A model generated the notes under the pieces. The model was given only the letters and a program-made list of their open reading frames with translations. It ran no database searches and was not told where the DNA came from. From the NCBI GenBank assembly GCA_037157565.1, contig JAZHRO010000024.1:14576501-14640500 (forward strand): 64,000 bases of DNA. The letters run 5' to 3'. Positions 11,541 to 21,588 of this stretch are shown piece by piece. Within the stretch, counting starts at the first letter, position 1. Every line of letters starts with the position of its first letter. Origin of the DNA: Thalassia testudinum (Eukaryota; Streptophyta; Magnoliopsida; Alismatales; Hydrocharitaceae). The position numbers and the translations under genes are program-made.

Positions 11541-13020
11541 CCCCTAAAATGTCATTAGTCAACCTATTTGTGTTTATCCTAAATTCATGCACATCTTTTT
11601 CTAAGCAATCAATTTTATTTTTCAATTCAATGGTCTCTTCCATCAGTATGTTTTTTTCAATAAACATGCTAGTGTTTGAAGCAATAAGATTTTCATTCGA
11701 TCTAATTGAGTTCAAACATTCAGTTTTCAAATTTACATTTTCCTTTCCTAGATCCAAATTCTTATTGACAAGAAGCTTATATTTATTTAGCAAGTCATTT
11801 TCTTTTACTCTAAGCTTTTTTAAGGCTCTATTTTCATGTTTTATTTTCTTACATTCATGAAAATGCTCATCATTTGCATCAAGTAGCTCATCAAAAGAAG
11901 TAGAGTCTTGTACCTTGATCTCATTTGCCATGAGACACATGTGTGCAACTTCTTCCTTGCTTGAGTCGAAATTGGAGTCGGTGCCATTACTTGTACTTTG
12001 ATTTGAGTTATCCCAAGTTGTTGCGAATGCCTTTTTCTTCTTCTCGAAGAACTTTTTTCTTGATTTGTCATCCGTCCTCTCCTTTTCTTTGCTTTCCTTT
12101 CTTTCCTTCTTATCTTCCTTATCCTCATTGAGTAGAGGACAATTCTTCCTTATATGGCATTTCTTCTTGCATTCATAGCAAGTGGGAGTCTCATCATCTC
12201 TCCTCTTTTTGAATTTCCTCCTCATTCTCACATACCTCTGGAATCTTCTAGAGAACATGGCCATCTCTTCATCCTCTTCATTTTTATCTTTGTCGTCGAG
12301 ATCGGAATCACTCTTAGTTTTGGCTTTGAATGCCAAGCTCTTCTTCTTAGAACTAGAAGCTTCATTTTTCTCCTTCTTAGATAGCTCAAGGTTCACTTCA
12401 TGAGCCATTAGACTTCCAAGTATCTCATCCATGCTAGTGTTCTTCAAATACTTTGCTTCCTCAATTGCGGTGACCTTTAGCTCCCATTCCTTGGTTAAAG
12501 CTCTCAAGAATTTGGACACCATCTCATTTGAGGGGTAACTCTTTCCAAGCCCCTTGAGAGGGTTGATGATGTTGGTGAATCTTATGCTCAATTCCTTTAT
12601 GCTTTCACCCGGTTTCATCTTAAACATCTCATACTCTTAGGTTAAAAGACTAATTTTTGTCTGCTTTACTCTTGAGGTTCCTTCATTGGTCACTTCAAGG
12701 CATTTTCAAATCTCATGTGCCGTCTCTAGTTGCGAAATTCTATTAAACTCATCATTAGAAATGACACAATATAATATGCTTATAGCCTTATAATTGATTG
12801 GTATCTTCTTCTCATCTTCCAGCTTGTAATCTCCAGTGGTGGCATCTACTTCTGACATTTTGAATTCTTTCTCAACCATCTTCCATAGTGAGAGGTCTCT
12901 GGTAGCTGATTTGAGGTAGATTGCCATCTTCCTTTTCCAATGTGTGTAGCCATTTTCATCAAAATACGAAGATCGGTAGGTCGACAATCCCTCAGTCCTT
13001 GAGTTACTCGATTCCACCAT
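11541..13020 (-). pseudogene. Sirevirus-type Copia gag, truncated and with nonsense codons
   Basis: One minus-strand frame runs from MVESSNSRTEGLS (13020) to about 11541. The N-terminal half is a DUF4219/UBN2-like Gag: FDENGYTHWKRKM, NDEFNRISQLETAHEI, KVTAIEEA. Then come a CX2CX4HX4C knuckle (CYECKKKCHIRKNC), a lysine/glutamate-rich basic tract, VAHMCLMA and a long coiled coil (about 11560-11880). The order and length fit Sirevirus Gag. Stops in the same frame at 12706-12708 (TGA) and 12637-12639 (TAA) each replace an expected Trp or Gln codon by one transition. Protease, integrase and RT are absent because the frame runs straight into gypsy integrase sequence. Its PBS and LTR follow at 13064 and 13084. 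Confidence 0.8.
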
Positions 13021-13063
13021 TGTTGTTGGAGCAAGGAAGTTACTCCAAAGTACACCAACCTAA

Positions 13064-13075
13064 GCTCTGATACCA
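13064..13075 (-). other. Primer binding site (tRNA-iMet type)
   Basis: The minus-strand sequence is TGGTATCAGAGC, the standard Copia priming site complementary to initiator-Met tRNA. It lies between gag and the LTR that starts at 13084, which fixes the element's orientation. Confidence 0.9.
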
Positions 13076-13083
13076 AATAAAAG

Positions 13084-14190
13084 TGCACTAGAGGGGTGTG
13101 ATTAGTGCTAAAGGCGGTAAACAAATCGCTAATTGCAAATAATGCAGATTTAAGATATGCTCAAACAAACCATAAATGAACACAAGGATTTATCGTGGAA
13201 ATCCAACCCTGGAAAAAATCACTACCTAGATCTTCCAATCTAGGATTTTGCCCCGAGTCTAACTCGGAATACTAAACGGTACTTTTGGGGTACCAAACCA
13301 TTTTACAAACCCTCTTGATATCCCAATCAAGAGCAATGAGTACTAAACCCTTTTTCAATCCTTCTTGATATTCCAATCAAGAGCAAGCCCCTATTTCTCA
13401 AGAGGAAGGAAACCCACAACTAGGGCTCTCAGATTACAAGTAGATTAAAGAATAAAACAGAATTAAAACACAAATTAGCTCCTATGGATAGCCCTAACAA
13501 GATATGCAATTTATCATATGAATTAACTATTTGAGAGACTAAAAAGAACTCCCTTAGTGATTGTGAGATGACGATGCTATTGGGAGTTGAAATGATGAAG
13601 CTTCAAGCAAGTGTGAGTTGGAGAATCAAAGCTTCAATCACTTCTTAGAACACCAAATGTATGCTTTAGCTAAATGTAAACTTAAATGCACTTTTAAGAG
13701 TGTTTTGGAGTGTTCTATCTCTTCTATATATTCTCAAAGAGTGGGAAACTATCTCATATAAATAGAGGGGTGAATTGACTAGTTTAGGTGTGCATAAGGT
13801 CTCTTTTCAATGGCTAAAAAGTTTTCCAATTGAATTTGCCAACAATTAACTAATATGCTCCAAAAGTGCTTTATCTAGCGTTAGGTAAAAGTCATCTAAT
13901 GTTAGGTGAATTATCTAACGTTAGGTACTCAGTTAGGTGCAAAGTTCGCTATCTCCTGGAGTCACTCAATTTAGCCCGAAAATAGCCTATTTAATGCTAG
14001 TTAACTTCTATCTAACATTAGGTACAAAGTTCAGTGCAAAGCTCATTATTTCCTAGAGCTCAAGGTGGCCTCAACCTTGCTACCTAATGTTAGGTATATA
14101 GTACCTAATGTTAGATGGACTGTAAAATGTCTTCTAACTATCCAAATGAGTCTTGATGATCCTATGTGGTTCTAGGATGATCCGTTAACA
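13084..14190 (-). mobile_element. Sirevirus-type LTR (5' LTR of the truncated element)
   Basis: The LTR is bounded by TGCACTAG at 13084 and CCGTTAACA at 14190, so in element orientation it runs TGTTAACGG to AGTGCA. It has the same internal plan as the LTR at 21589, for example GTGGAAATCCAACC followed by ATCTAGGATTTTGCC-like words. A TATA-like ATATATAG (minus strand) sits near 13723-13730. Upstream of it, at higher coordinates, is a cluster of ACCTAACGTTAGGT-type palindromes. The 3' partner LTR is missing. The outer end is inferred from the TG/CA rule; no TSD can be tested. Confidence 0.6.
13870..14140. repeat. Cluster of AACGTT-centred palindromes in LTR U3
   Basis: CTAACGTTAG is perfect at 13915-13924. 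Variants CTAGCGTTAGG, CTAATGTTAGG, CTAACATTAGG and CCTAATGTTAGG recur about eight times. All lie upstream of the TATA-like box in element orientation. Palindrome arrays in LTRs are a known Sirevirus feature; the AACGTT core here differs from the GACGTC core of the neighbouring family. Confidence 0.75.
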
Positions 14191-15133
14191 TATAAGGATA
14201 TGTTTTATCATATTTTAACCTATTTTGGCAAAATTAAGATTCCATAAACCCTAAATATAAAGGTAAAAAATTAATTTTCATAAACCATAGATCCCAAATC
14301 ATAAATCAAAATCTTAAGTCATAAATCCAAAACCCACATATGAAAACTACTTTCTACTTTCTAAATAAAAAAATATTTTTTATTAATTAAAAATAAAAAT
14401 ACATGCTATAAGATGCGTTACAATATGTATTTTATTACTTTATGACTTTTCAAATAAGTAAGAAACTTAAAATGCCGCTGCGATGAGCAATTATGGAATG
14501 CTAGTCACGTCATTTTGTTGGCAACCGGTCAAGTAAAGGTTAATTTATTTGAGATGTTAGCCCCTGAAATCCCCCTTTTACAAGATGATTGGATGCTGGT
14601 CGAACTGTGCTCTTGGGCTCCAAATTTAGATTTTATGAAACCATAAATTTTTGGTCATGCTTACTTATCCTACATCGCTCCTAACATCCCTGCCCTACCC
14701 AAACTGTGCTCTCTGCAGCTACCACCATAGGTGATCGATGTTCATAGGGTATAGTTCTGAGCTCAGCTTCACCTTTCTACCATATACTACAACAAATCTA
14801 AAACTAGATGAAAGAGTGAAGGGTGCAATCTATAATCATTTATTGAGAGTTAATTTATTTGAAAGATTAATTTTTTAGAAGAGGGATTAATTTTCATTTA
14901 TTCAAAGAATTAATCTTTATAATATTAACACTTATTTTAAGAAAATAATATTTATTTTGGATTCCCACGTCTTTTTTTTTCTCTCTATTATTTTTACTTT
15001 CATCAATCCCACAGCTAAGGCAAACACACCAATTCTAATTGATTACAAGCTTTCCGTTCCTTGATTGATTGCTTCTTAGATTCTCGACTCTTTGACTGCA
15101 ATTTTAGGTAGCGGCAAAAATGTAAATCTGTTA

Positions 15134-15175
<42 letters not shown>

Positions 15176-16889
15176 TTTTTTTTTTTTCCATTGTTAGATT
15201 ACTTTTGAAATCTTGATTAGTCAAATGATTGACCGTAATTTTTCAGTAACACATGTATAACGGCTAGTTACCTCCTTAATTGTAGCCATTGATGAAATGA
15301 TGGATATGGAAACGTGTCAACATACATGTAGACAAAGAAAAAAAAAAGTGTGCAGTAAATAATATTTTTATTGAAAATTTAAAAATTGAAATCATTAATA
15401 ATAAATATATAATTTAATTCGACACTTCTAACACCTACATTTATTAGAGATAAATTTTGTAATACTTAAATCGTAAAAAATAAATTTCTTTTCGTGTAAA
15501 TAGTAGGAGTGTCAGATTAACTTTAAATTAAATATATAACATATTTATATAGAGTGATCTAAATTCCTGAATTGTAAATTCAAAATATTACTCATAGTGA
15601 AAAAAATTATCGTACATATATATAACTTACGTGTAGATCATCTCGACACTCCCTATCCTTATCCAATAATGATTGATTAAGAAAATTAGCAATTTTTAAT
15701 TACATATTTAACTGAAGAAACGGTCACCTTCAATATGTTAACCACCACTTATCTATAAAAACTTAATTAAACGATTCGCTTAACTACCACTTCTCCTCTA
15801 TAAAGCTATTTGGCGTGAGCGATTGAGTCTATGCTGCACTGTAGCAGTTACTGTAGATGTATTTCTCAATTTCTTTTTCATTTGATTTGTAAGCACATCG
15901 AGGTTTTTTCTTCTTTTTAATTTACCTCTCTATCCTTCATCTCCTTCTTTTTTATTTTTTCTTATTTTATTTTTCTTACACACTGTTTAACCTGTACGTT
16001 CATTTTTAATTCATTTTTATCATTGATGATGTGTGACTCATCATAACTAAAATGCTTAAGTTAAGTTAGAAACTGGATTAAACACTATCAAATTAACATA
16101 AAGAAAGGGTTAAGTATGAGAATTAACAAAAAAGACCTAAAACACCAAATCTATGCTAAAAATGTAAAATTACATCATTTATTGAGATATTCTATTAATA
16201 AATACAAAATGATGATCCAATTATGAATTGAACACATAATGGAGCTCAAAACTTCAAATCAAAAGTGAAATTAACTTCTAATATGTTCAATCAAGCTTCA
16301 ATAAAAATTTGGTAGTATTTGGACATCAATAGGACCTTGCATTAAGAGATTCACATTTAGATCCTTCTTATAGAACATTTCATTCATTATAAAACCTCCA
16401 AGGATCTATTTGTAGGCTGTAGGGACCTAATTGTAACACTCTAGGGATTGCTCTGTAATCCTTTTATATCACTTATGAGCCTCCCTGCAATGCTTACATC
16501 GTTTCACCTTGTTGGACATTGCTGCAATTTTCCCAACACACCTGAGCCAACGGTGCATCTCTTGGTGCAATGTTCATCGTACGAACACACCAAATCTGAG
16601 CCGTTCACTTCTTGTTTCCCCCTGATCTGCGGCTGCTCCTCAATCGAAGCTTCGCGCAACTTCTTGTGTAGCTTCACCTCTACCCCAGATCCCATCTAAC
16701 GACCCATCTTCGATTTGGTTGCACCCACCCTCCTCTCCTCTCATCCTGTCCGTCCTTGACCTCAACACCTAATCTCACCAATGCGGTGAGTGTAATCACT
16801 CTCAACTCTACTTAAGTACTCCCTCAGCTCGCGCACACATCTGGATCGCCCCCTCCCCTTGAGTGTCTCCATTCTTCCACACCCTTAGC
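14191..16889. other. AT-rich unassigned sequence with microsatellite
   Basis: The stretch contains a CCCTAAA-like A-rich part (14240-14340), a second copy of the AT-rich dispersed repeat (14845-14960), and a compound microsatellite: (CT)n at 15134-15155, (AT)n to 15174, then a T-run to 15189. The last 400 bases are C/T-rich. Together with 25184 onward they form the original target of the solo LTR insertion. No gene recognised. Confidence 0.4.
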
Positions 16890-18412
16890 TCTCCTGTTAC
16901 GACCCGATTCCCGAATCCCTACGAGACACGAGAATCGGACCGACTCGACTGATCCCAAGACCCAGTCGTCCAACGAGAAAGTAACCAAAAGAGTAGTAAA
17001 ATAAATTACATTCACCATGTATATAACTAGCAGTAACAAAATACAGCAGTAAAGAAAAAAATACTATAGTATATATCACCACAATAGTAAAGAAAATAAA
17101 CATGTATATAAACATGAAGCTTACAATAAAAAAAAGTACATGGGTAACAAAAATACTCACAACAACAGAAAGAAAAGTACAGTGGGTACTACACAAGTAA
17201 CACTACTGGGCTCTACTAGGCCCAGCGCCCTCTGCAGCCGCCGACTCTGGCTGCTCAACACCTGGTCCTGAAAAGGTAACAAAGGTGACACGTTAGCGAA
17301 ACGCTGAGTAGAGTGGCAACTAAAAGTTAAGAAACAGTAAAGTGGACAGTAACTGTTATATTTTTTATTTCTTTCCTTATATTTTTCGTTTACTCGTTAT
17401 CGAATTATCCCTCAGATTCTTCTTTTGATCTTGAGTGTTCCTCGTGGGAATGATCTTGATTGCAGTCTTTTCAGAAAAGTAGAAGTAGCACGTGGTGCTT
17501 TCCTGGCCGGGAGAGTCCCCCGTGGTGGTCCTACCCTCAGTCAACCACCCCAAGGTCGCTGACAGACGTAACAGCGACTACGGCACACGCGATAAACGCA
17601 CGGGTAGTTACCCCGCACTGGCACACGGTCAGTTATTTCGTTTAACAGATGCGCCCAAAGCACTGCACGGAACCAGTATAGGGAAAAGCCCTCTCAGTAA
17701 CAGGGGTCCAGCCCCTCCACAGTAACCAAACAGGGTTCTTGCCCCTCCATGTAAATTCTTCCCTACCAGGAGGGGGTGACATAATAAATTACGGAAATAA
17801 AATATATAATCTCACAAAATACAATCAATCACACAATGTGCACAAATATTTTTAGGTGGAAACCCAAACCGGGTGAAAACCACCACCTAACCCTCTCGAG
17901 TTAGGATTTTCCGATCAACCAAGTTGATCAAATCCACTAACCGAATCAATTAAACGAGGGTGATTCAGCCTCAATTACAACCACGCTACTTTATACGAGG
18001 GTAGTGTACCTCAAACCCCTTTTCTTCACGAGAAGGATTTTGTCTCACGAAGGAGACGGGAATTCGCAAGCCGAATACCCAACCAAATAACAAAGATAAA
18101 TGACAACAATCCTATAGAGCCAACAAAGCAATTTAAACCTAGCTTCTATAGGAATTAGGAAACTCCCCTTTGCAAGGAGTGCGTCGAATCAATGATGCGG
18201 GTGCGTGAGCCACACGATGGCGCAACGTTGCTCTCGTGAACTACGGCGGGAGAGCGGGTGCGTGAAGGCTTGATGCTCTCAAGATGTGGAACTTGAGCTT
18301 AGAGAGCAAGAGATTTTCTTCTTAGAATCAAGAGACACAAAATGGTTTGAAAGTGTATTACAAAGTGTTTCTTGTGTATCTAGGTGTGTGTTTGTGTGCA
18401 AGAGGTTCCTCT

Positions 18413-18421
18413 CTATTTATA
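18413..18421 (-). promoter_or_regulatory. TATA box of the Sirevirus LTR
   Basis: The minus strand reads TATAAATAG within CCTCTATAAATAGAGAGG. The same box occurs at 22252-22260 in the partner LTR and at 48527-48535 in the solo LTR. The palindrome array lies immediately upstream in U3. Confidence 0.8.
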
Positions 18422-18529
18422 GAGGCCTTAGGAAGGCTTTGGAAGGCTTAGGAAAGCTTCCATAGCCGTTGGGTGTAAAGCCTAAGAGAATCAGGCCGAA
18501 ATCAGGAACAATGATTGCACTGACAGGCT

Positions 18530-19090
18530 TATCAGACGTCTGATCCTGGCATCAGACATCTGGAAGATCACTTTAAGACGTCTGAAAATAAGGTCAGACG
18601 TCTGATTTTCGGCGGGTCTCTTCTTGACTTGGATCAGATCTAAACAGGGTTCTAGTGCAAGTCCATTAGACGACATATAGGACGTCTGGTACTATGTCTG
18701 GACGTCTGGAAACCTACTTTTTCGTGGGAATGGATTTCCAAGAGAGTGCAACGGCTAGAAAATCTCTGAGAAGAGATTTTGGGTCAGCTGAGGGAAAGCG
18801 GTCATTTATGAGACGTCTTGAAAGGCCTAAGGACGTGTGATAAGGCTCTAACGGTCATATCCTTTAGTGTTTGCTAAGCCAGCCAACGGTCCACTAATTG
18901 GATGTCTGGCAAAGTCATCAGATGTCTTCTAAGACGTTTGGACTAAAGTCTGGACGTCTGATTTCATCAGACAGAACTACCAAGTCTAGCCTAAATGTTT
19001 ATTAGACATCTGAATCAACAGTCAGACATCTTAAAATACATTATCAGACGTCTGATCTTGGAATTAGACTTCTGGAAATGCTGTTTGAAC
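18530..19090. repeat. Array of GACGTC-centred palindromes in Sirevirus U3
   Basis: CAGACGTCTG is perfect at 18533-18542, at 18595-18604 and elsewhere, with one-base variants such as CAGACATCTG and AAGACGTCTG between. Equivalent arrays lie at 22370-22900 and 48640-49190. The core GACGTC is the palindromic C-box form of a plant bZIP site. Such arrays can also fold into hairpins in RNA. Confidence 0.85.
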
Positions 19091-19485
19091 CCTCTATTGG
19101 TTTTCTAAGTTCTGTACAGAAAACCTAAGTATCCTAGGGTTGTGCTGGTGTTCCTAAGACTACTGTTAGGGTACTTTGAGGCTCTTTAACATGAATCTAA
19201 GTAACAAAAATGAAGAGCAACAAAAGAAACGAAAAATACAAAAGGTACAAGAGAAGGAAATCTATCCTATTCTTCATCTCCTTCCTTCTTCAATCCATCG
19301 CTCCTAGCGAATCTCCTTTGTTCTCCATCAAGCTCCTCCAATCCGTCCTGGATGCGAGCTCGAACTCCGTCTAATCATGTCTCCATTTGCAATTGACCTG
19401 AAATCTAAGACTCCAAGTGCAAATGTTAAATGACATGTATTTTGTTATCAGCAAAACAAATGATCGTGGTGCTTTAGCACCAACA

Positions 19486-19790
19486 ATCTCCCCATTTTTG
19501 ATGATGACAGAATCATAAATAATAATGCAAAAAATCCTCCCCCTTTTTGACATTATCAAAAAGGTTTGATTGATTTTAAATTACCTATAACTCCCCCTTA
19601 AAACATGCTCTTTTATGAATTTCTTTTAACAAAAGTAATGTCCTCCCCGTTTCTTTGTAACAACAAGATAGCTGTTTTTCTTCTCCCCCTTACTAAAGGA
19701 AATTTAGCTAACTTGCATCTCCCCCTTAAAAATTGACAATTAGGCTCATAAATTTTAACTCCCCCTATCTAAATGCTAATAATAAGAGGA
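19486..19790 (-). other. Multiple polypurine tracts next to the 3' LTR
   Basis: On the minus strand, seven tracts with a core like AAGGGGGAG or AATGGGGAG precede the LTR. In plus orientation they are C/T-rich, near 19487, 19535, 19591, 19641, 19682, 19718 and 19759. The one touching the LTR (AAAATGGGGAGAT) should prime plus-strand DNA. Repeated tracts of this core are an established Sirevirus signature. No frame is open across the region. Confidence 0.9.
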
Positions 19791-19813
19791 TAGGGTAAAG
19801 GGTTTTGCCTCAC

Positions 19814-21535
19814 CTACCATGGCAAATAAAATGACCTAAATGGTGGTGGTGGATGCCACATCGGATGGGGCTCCCATCCGTAGCTTGGAGGCCCGGGCAT
19901 CAGCGCCGGTCTCCAGTCTGGCGATCGACGTGCAGCGGGATCATTGTTTGTTCGCCGTCTCGACGATCTTCTTGTTCTTCTCCTTGGTCTACTCCTTGGT
20001 TCTCCCAACTTGAGTTGACCAGCTTTGAGCTTGTAGGTCCAGTCCTTTGTGTTGTAGTCATCCCTGAAACCTACAAAATAAGATTCTAATTCTTTCTTCG
20101 GTATCCAAGTGAGCTTGGATCCGAATCTATTAGCAGGTCTCCTTGACGGAGATCCTTTCTCAACCTTAGGACTATATAGGTTATCTACCCTATTTATCAA
20201 TTTATTTGATTTCTCCCTAAGACATGCAAGTTCATTTTCTATAATATTCATCTTAGTCTTTAAATCAGAAATTTCTAATTTTAGACTAGCATTTTCCTTA
20301 ATCAATTTAGTATTTTCGTTGATTAAATCTTTATTTTCTAATAATAGGTTATCAATTTTAGGACTAGCTTCTAGATCCTTGAGTTTTATTTCTAATCTTT
20401 CATTTTCATTTCTAAGAAAACTAAGATTCTTTTTCATGTTATTGTTTTTTATTTTTAGTGATTTACTAACTTCAAATAGCTTATTAAAAGAGTCTTGTAA
20501 ATCGAGATTTACCTCGTTGTCGGAGTCGCTTTCGCTTTCGCTGTCGCTGTTACTTCCTCTGGCCATGAAACTAAAGCAAGCGGTTTCTTCTTCTACTGAC
20601 TTTTCTTCTTCCTCTTCCTCCGAGCTCGAATCGTCCTAAGTGGCTTGGAATGCCTTCTTCTTAGACTTCTTCTCCTTTTTGAGAAGATGGCACTCTGGTC
20701 GTAGGTGTCCTTTCTCGTTGCAGTGATAGCAACGTCTCGGGCTTTCCTTCTCCTTTTTCTCTTTCTTTGATTCCCTACAAAAGTTGAAAAATTTTTTAAG
20801 TAAAATTCTAAAATCTTCGTCGTCGGAACTTACCTTGCTATCCGACGTGGCTTTGAAGGCGAGAGTCTTCTTCAGTTTAGGCTCCGGTGTATCCTTCTTC
20901 TTCTGCTTCAACTTTGTCTCGTAGGCCATTAGATTGCCTAGGAGATCTTCCATGTTGAGCTCCTCCACTTCGTTCGCCTCCTCAATGGCGGTGACTTTCT
21001 GTTCCCACTCCGGTCTGAGGGAACGAAGAAGCTTCCCTTGAAGCTCCCCCTTGATGAAAGTCTTCCCTAATGCTTTAAAGTTATTTACAATGAGAGTGAA
21101 CCCAGTGTTCATCTCACTTAAAGATTCTTTAGATTTCGTGGAAAAAGCCTCAAACTGTTGTGAAAGTAAATTTAGTTTAGAAGTTTTTACCTTAGAGGTA
21201 CCTTCATGAGTTACCTCGAGTGTGTGCCAAATCTCGTATGCGGTGGCGCATTGCGAGATTCTATTGAACTCCTCCGAGCTGAGCGCGCAGTAAAGGGCAT
21301 TCAGGGTCTTTGCATTTAAAGAGAGCTCATGAATTTGTTGTTGCGAGTAGTCTGCCGCGGGTTTCTCTGGGATCTCAAATGACATCTCGCACCTAGCCCA
21401 AATCATGAAGTCATTGGCCTGAAGCCATGTCTTCATCCGCAGCTTCCAGTAGGGGTAGTTGCTCCCGTCGAAGAATGGCAGACGGGACGTGGATTGCCCC
21501 TCGGAGATTTGGATTGCGGAACTGCTCCCCTCCAT
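19814..21535 (-). pseudogene. Sirevirus gag with one nonsense codon
   Basis: The start is placed at MEGSSSAIQ (21535), the first Met after the PBS giving a normal Gag N-terminus; a Met at 21568 is in the same frame. Domains in order: DUF4219-like (FDGSNYPYWKLRMKTWL), UBN2 (EEFNRISQCATAYEIW, about residues 95-230), a zinc knuckle CYHCNEKGHLRPEC (20720-20680), an acidic serine-rich stretch, a long coiled coil (about 20170-20500), and an Arg/Pro-rich tail ending FYLPW. A TAG at 20636-20638 interrupts one continuous frame where Trp is expected (TGG to TAG). Gag would assemble particles around element RNA. The rest of the frame is open, so the break may be recent. Confidence 0.88.
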
Positions 21536-21574
21536 GATCTTCTTGCTGGGTGTTACTCCGAATAGCAAGAACCT

Positions 21575-21586
21575 GCTTTGATACCA
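21575..21586 (-). other. Primer binding site (tRNA-iMet type)
   Basis: The minus strand reads TGGTATCAAAGC, one base from the usual TGGTATCAGAGC. It sits two bases inside the 5' LTR end at 21589 and just upstream of gag. Confidence 0.9.
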
Positions 21587-21588
21587 AT

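Larger units (their letters stand above)
17750..19485 (-). repeat. Sirevirus 3' LTR
   Basis: The 1736-bp LTR runs TGTTGGTGCTAAAGC to GAATTTACA in element orientation. TATAAATAG lies at plus 18413-18421 (minus strand). Upstream of it, at 18530-19090, is a dense set of CAGACGTCTG palindromes, perfect or with one change. It matches the LTR at 21589 along its whole length. Confidence 0.93.

Noticed and set aside
11327..11860. 177-codon plus-strand open frame
   Set aside because: It is the antisense shadow of the Sirevirus gag coiled coil; Ser/Phe/Leu-rich composition results from reading Lys/Glu codons backwards.
14240..14340. CCCTAAA words as interstitial telomere repeat
   Set aside because: Only isolated, interrupted words; no tandem run.
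14783..14810. TACTACAACAAATC as a CACTA terminus
   Set aside because: First base is not C and no matching end or repeats were found nearby.
20109..20639. 176-codon plus-strand open frame
   Set aside because: Antisense of the coiled-coil part of the gag-only Sirevirus.
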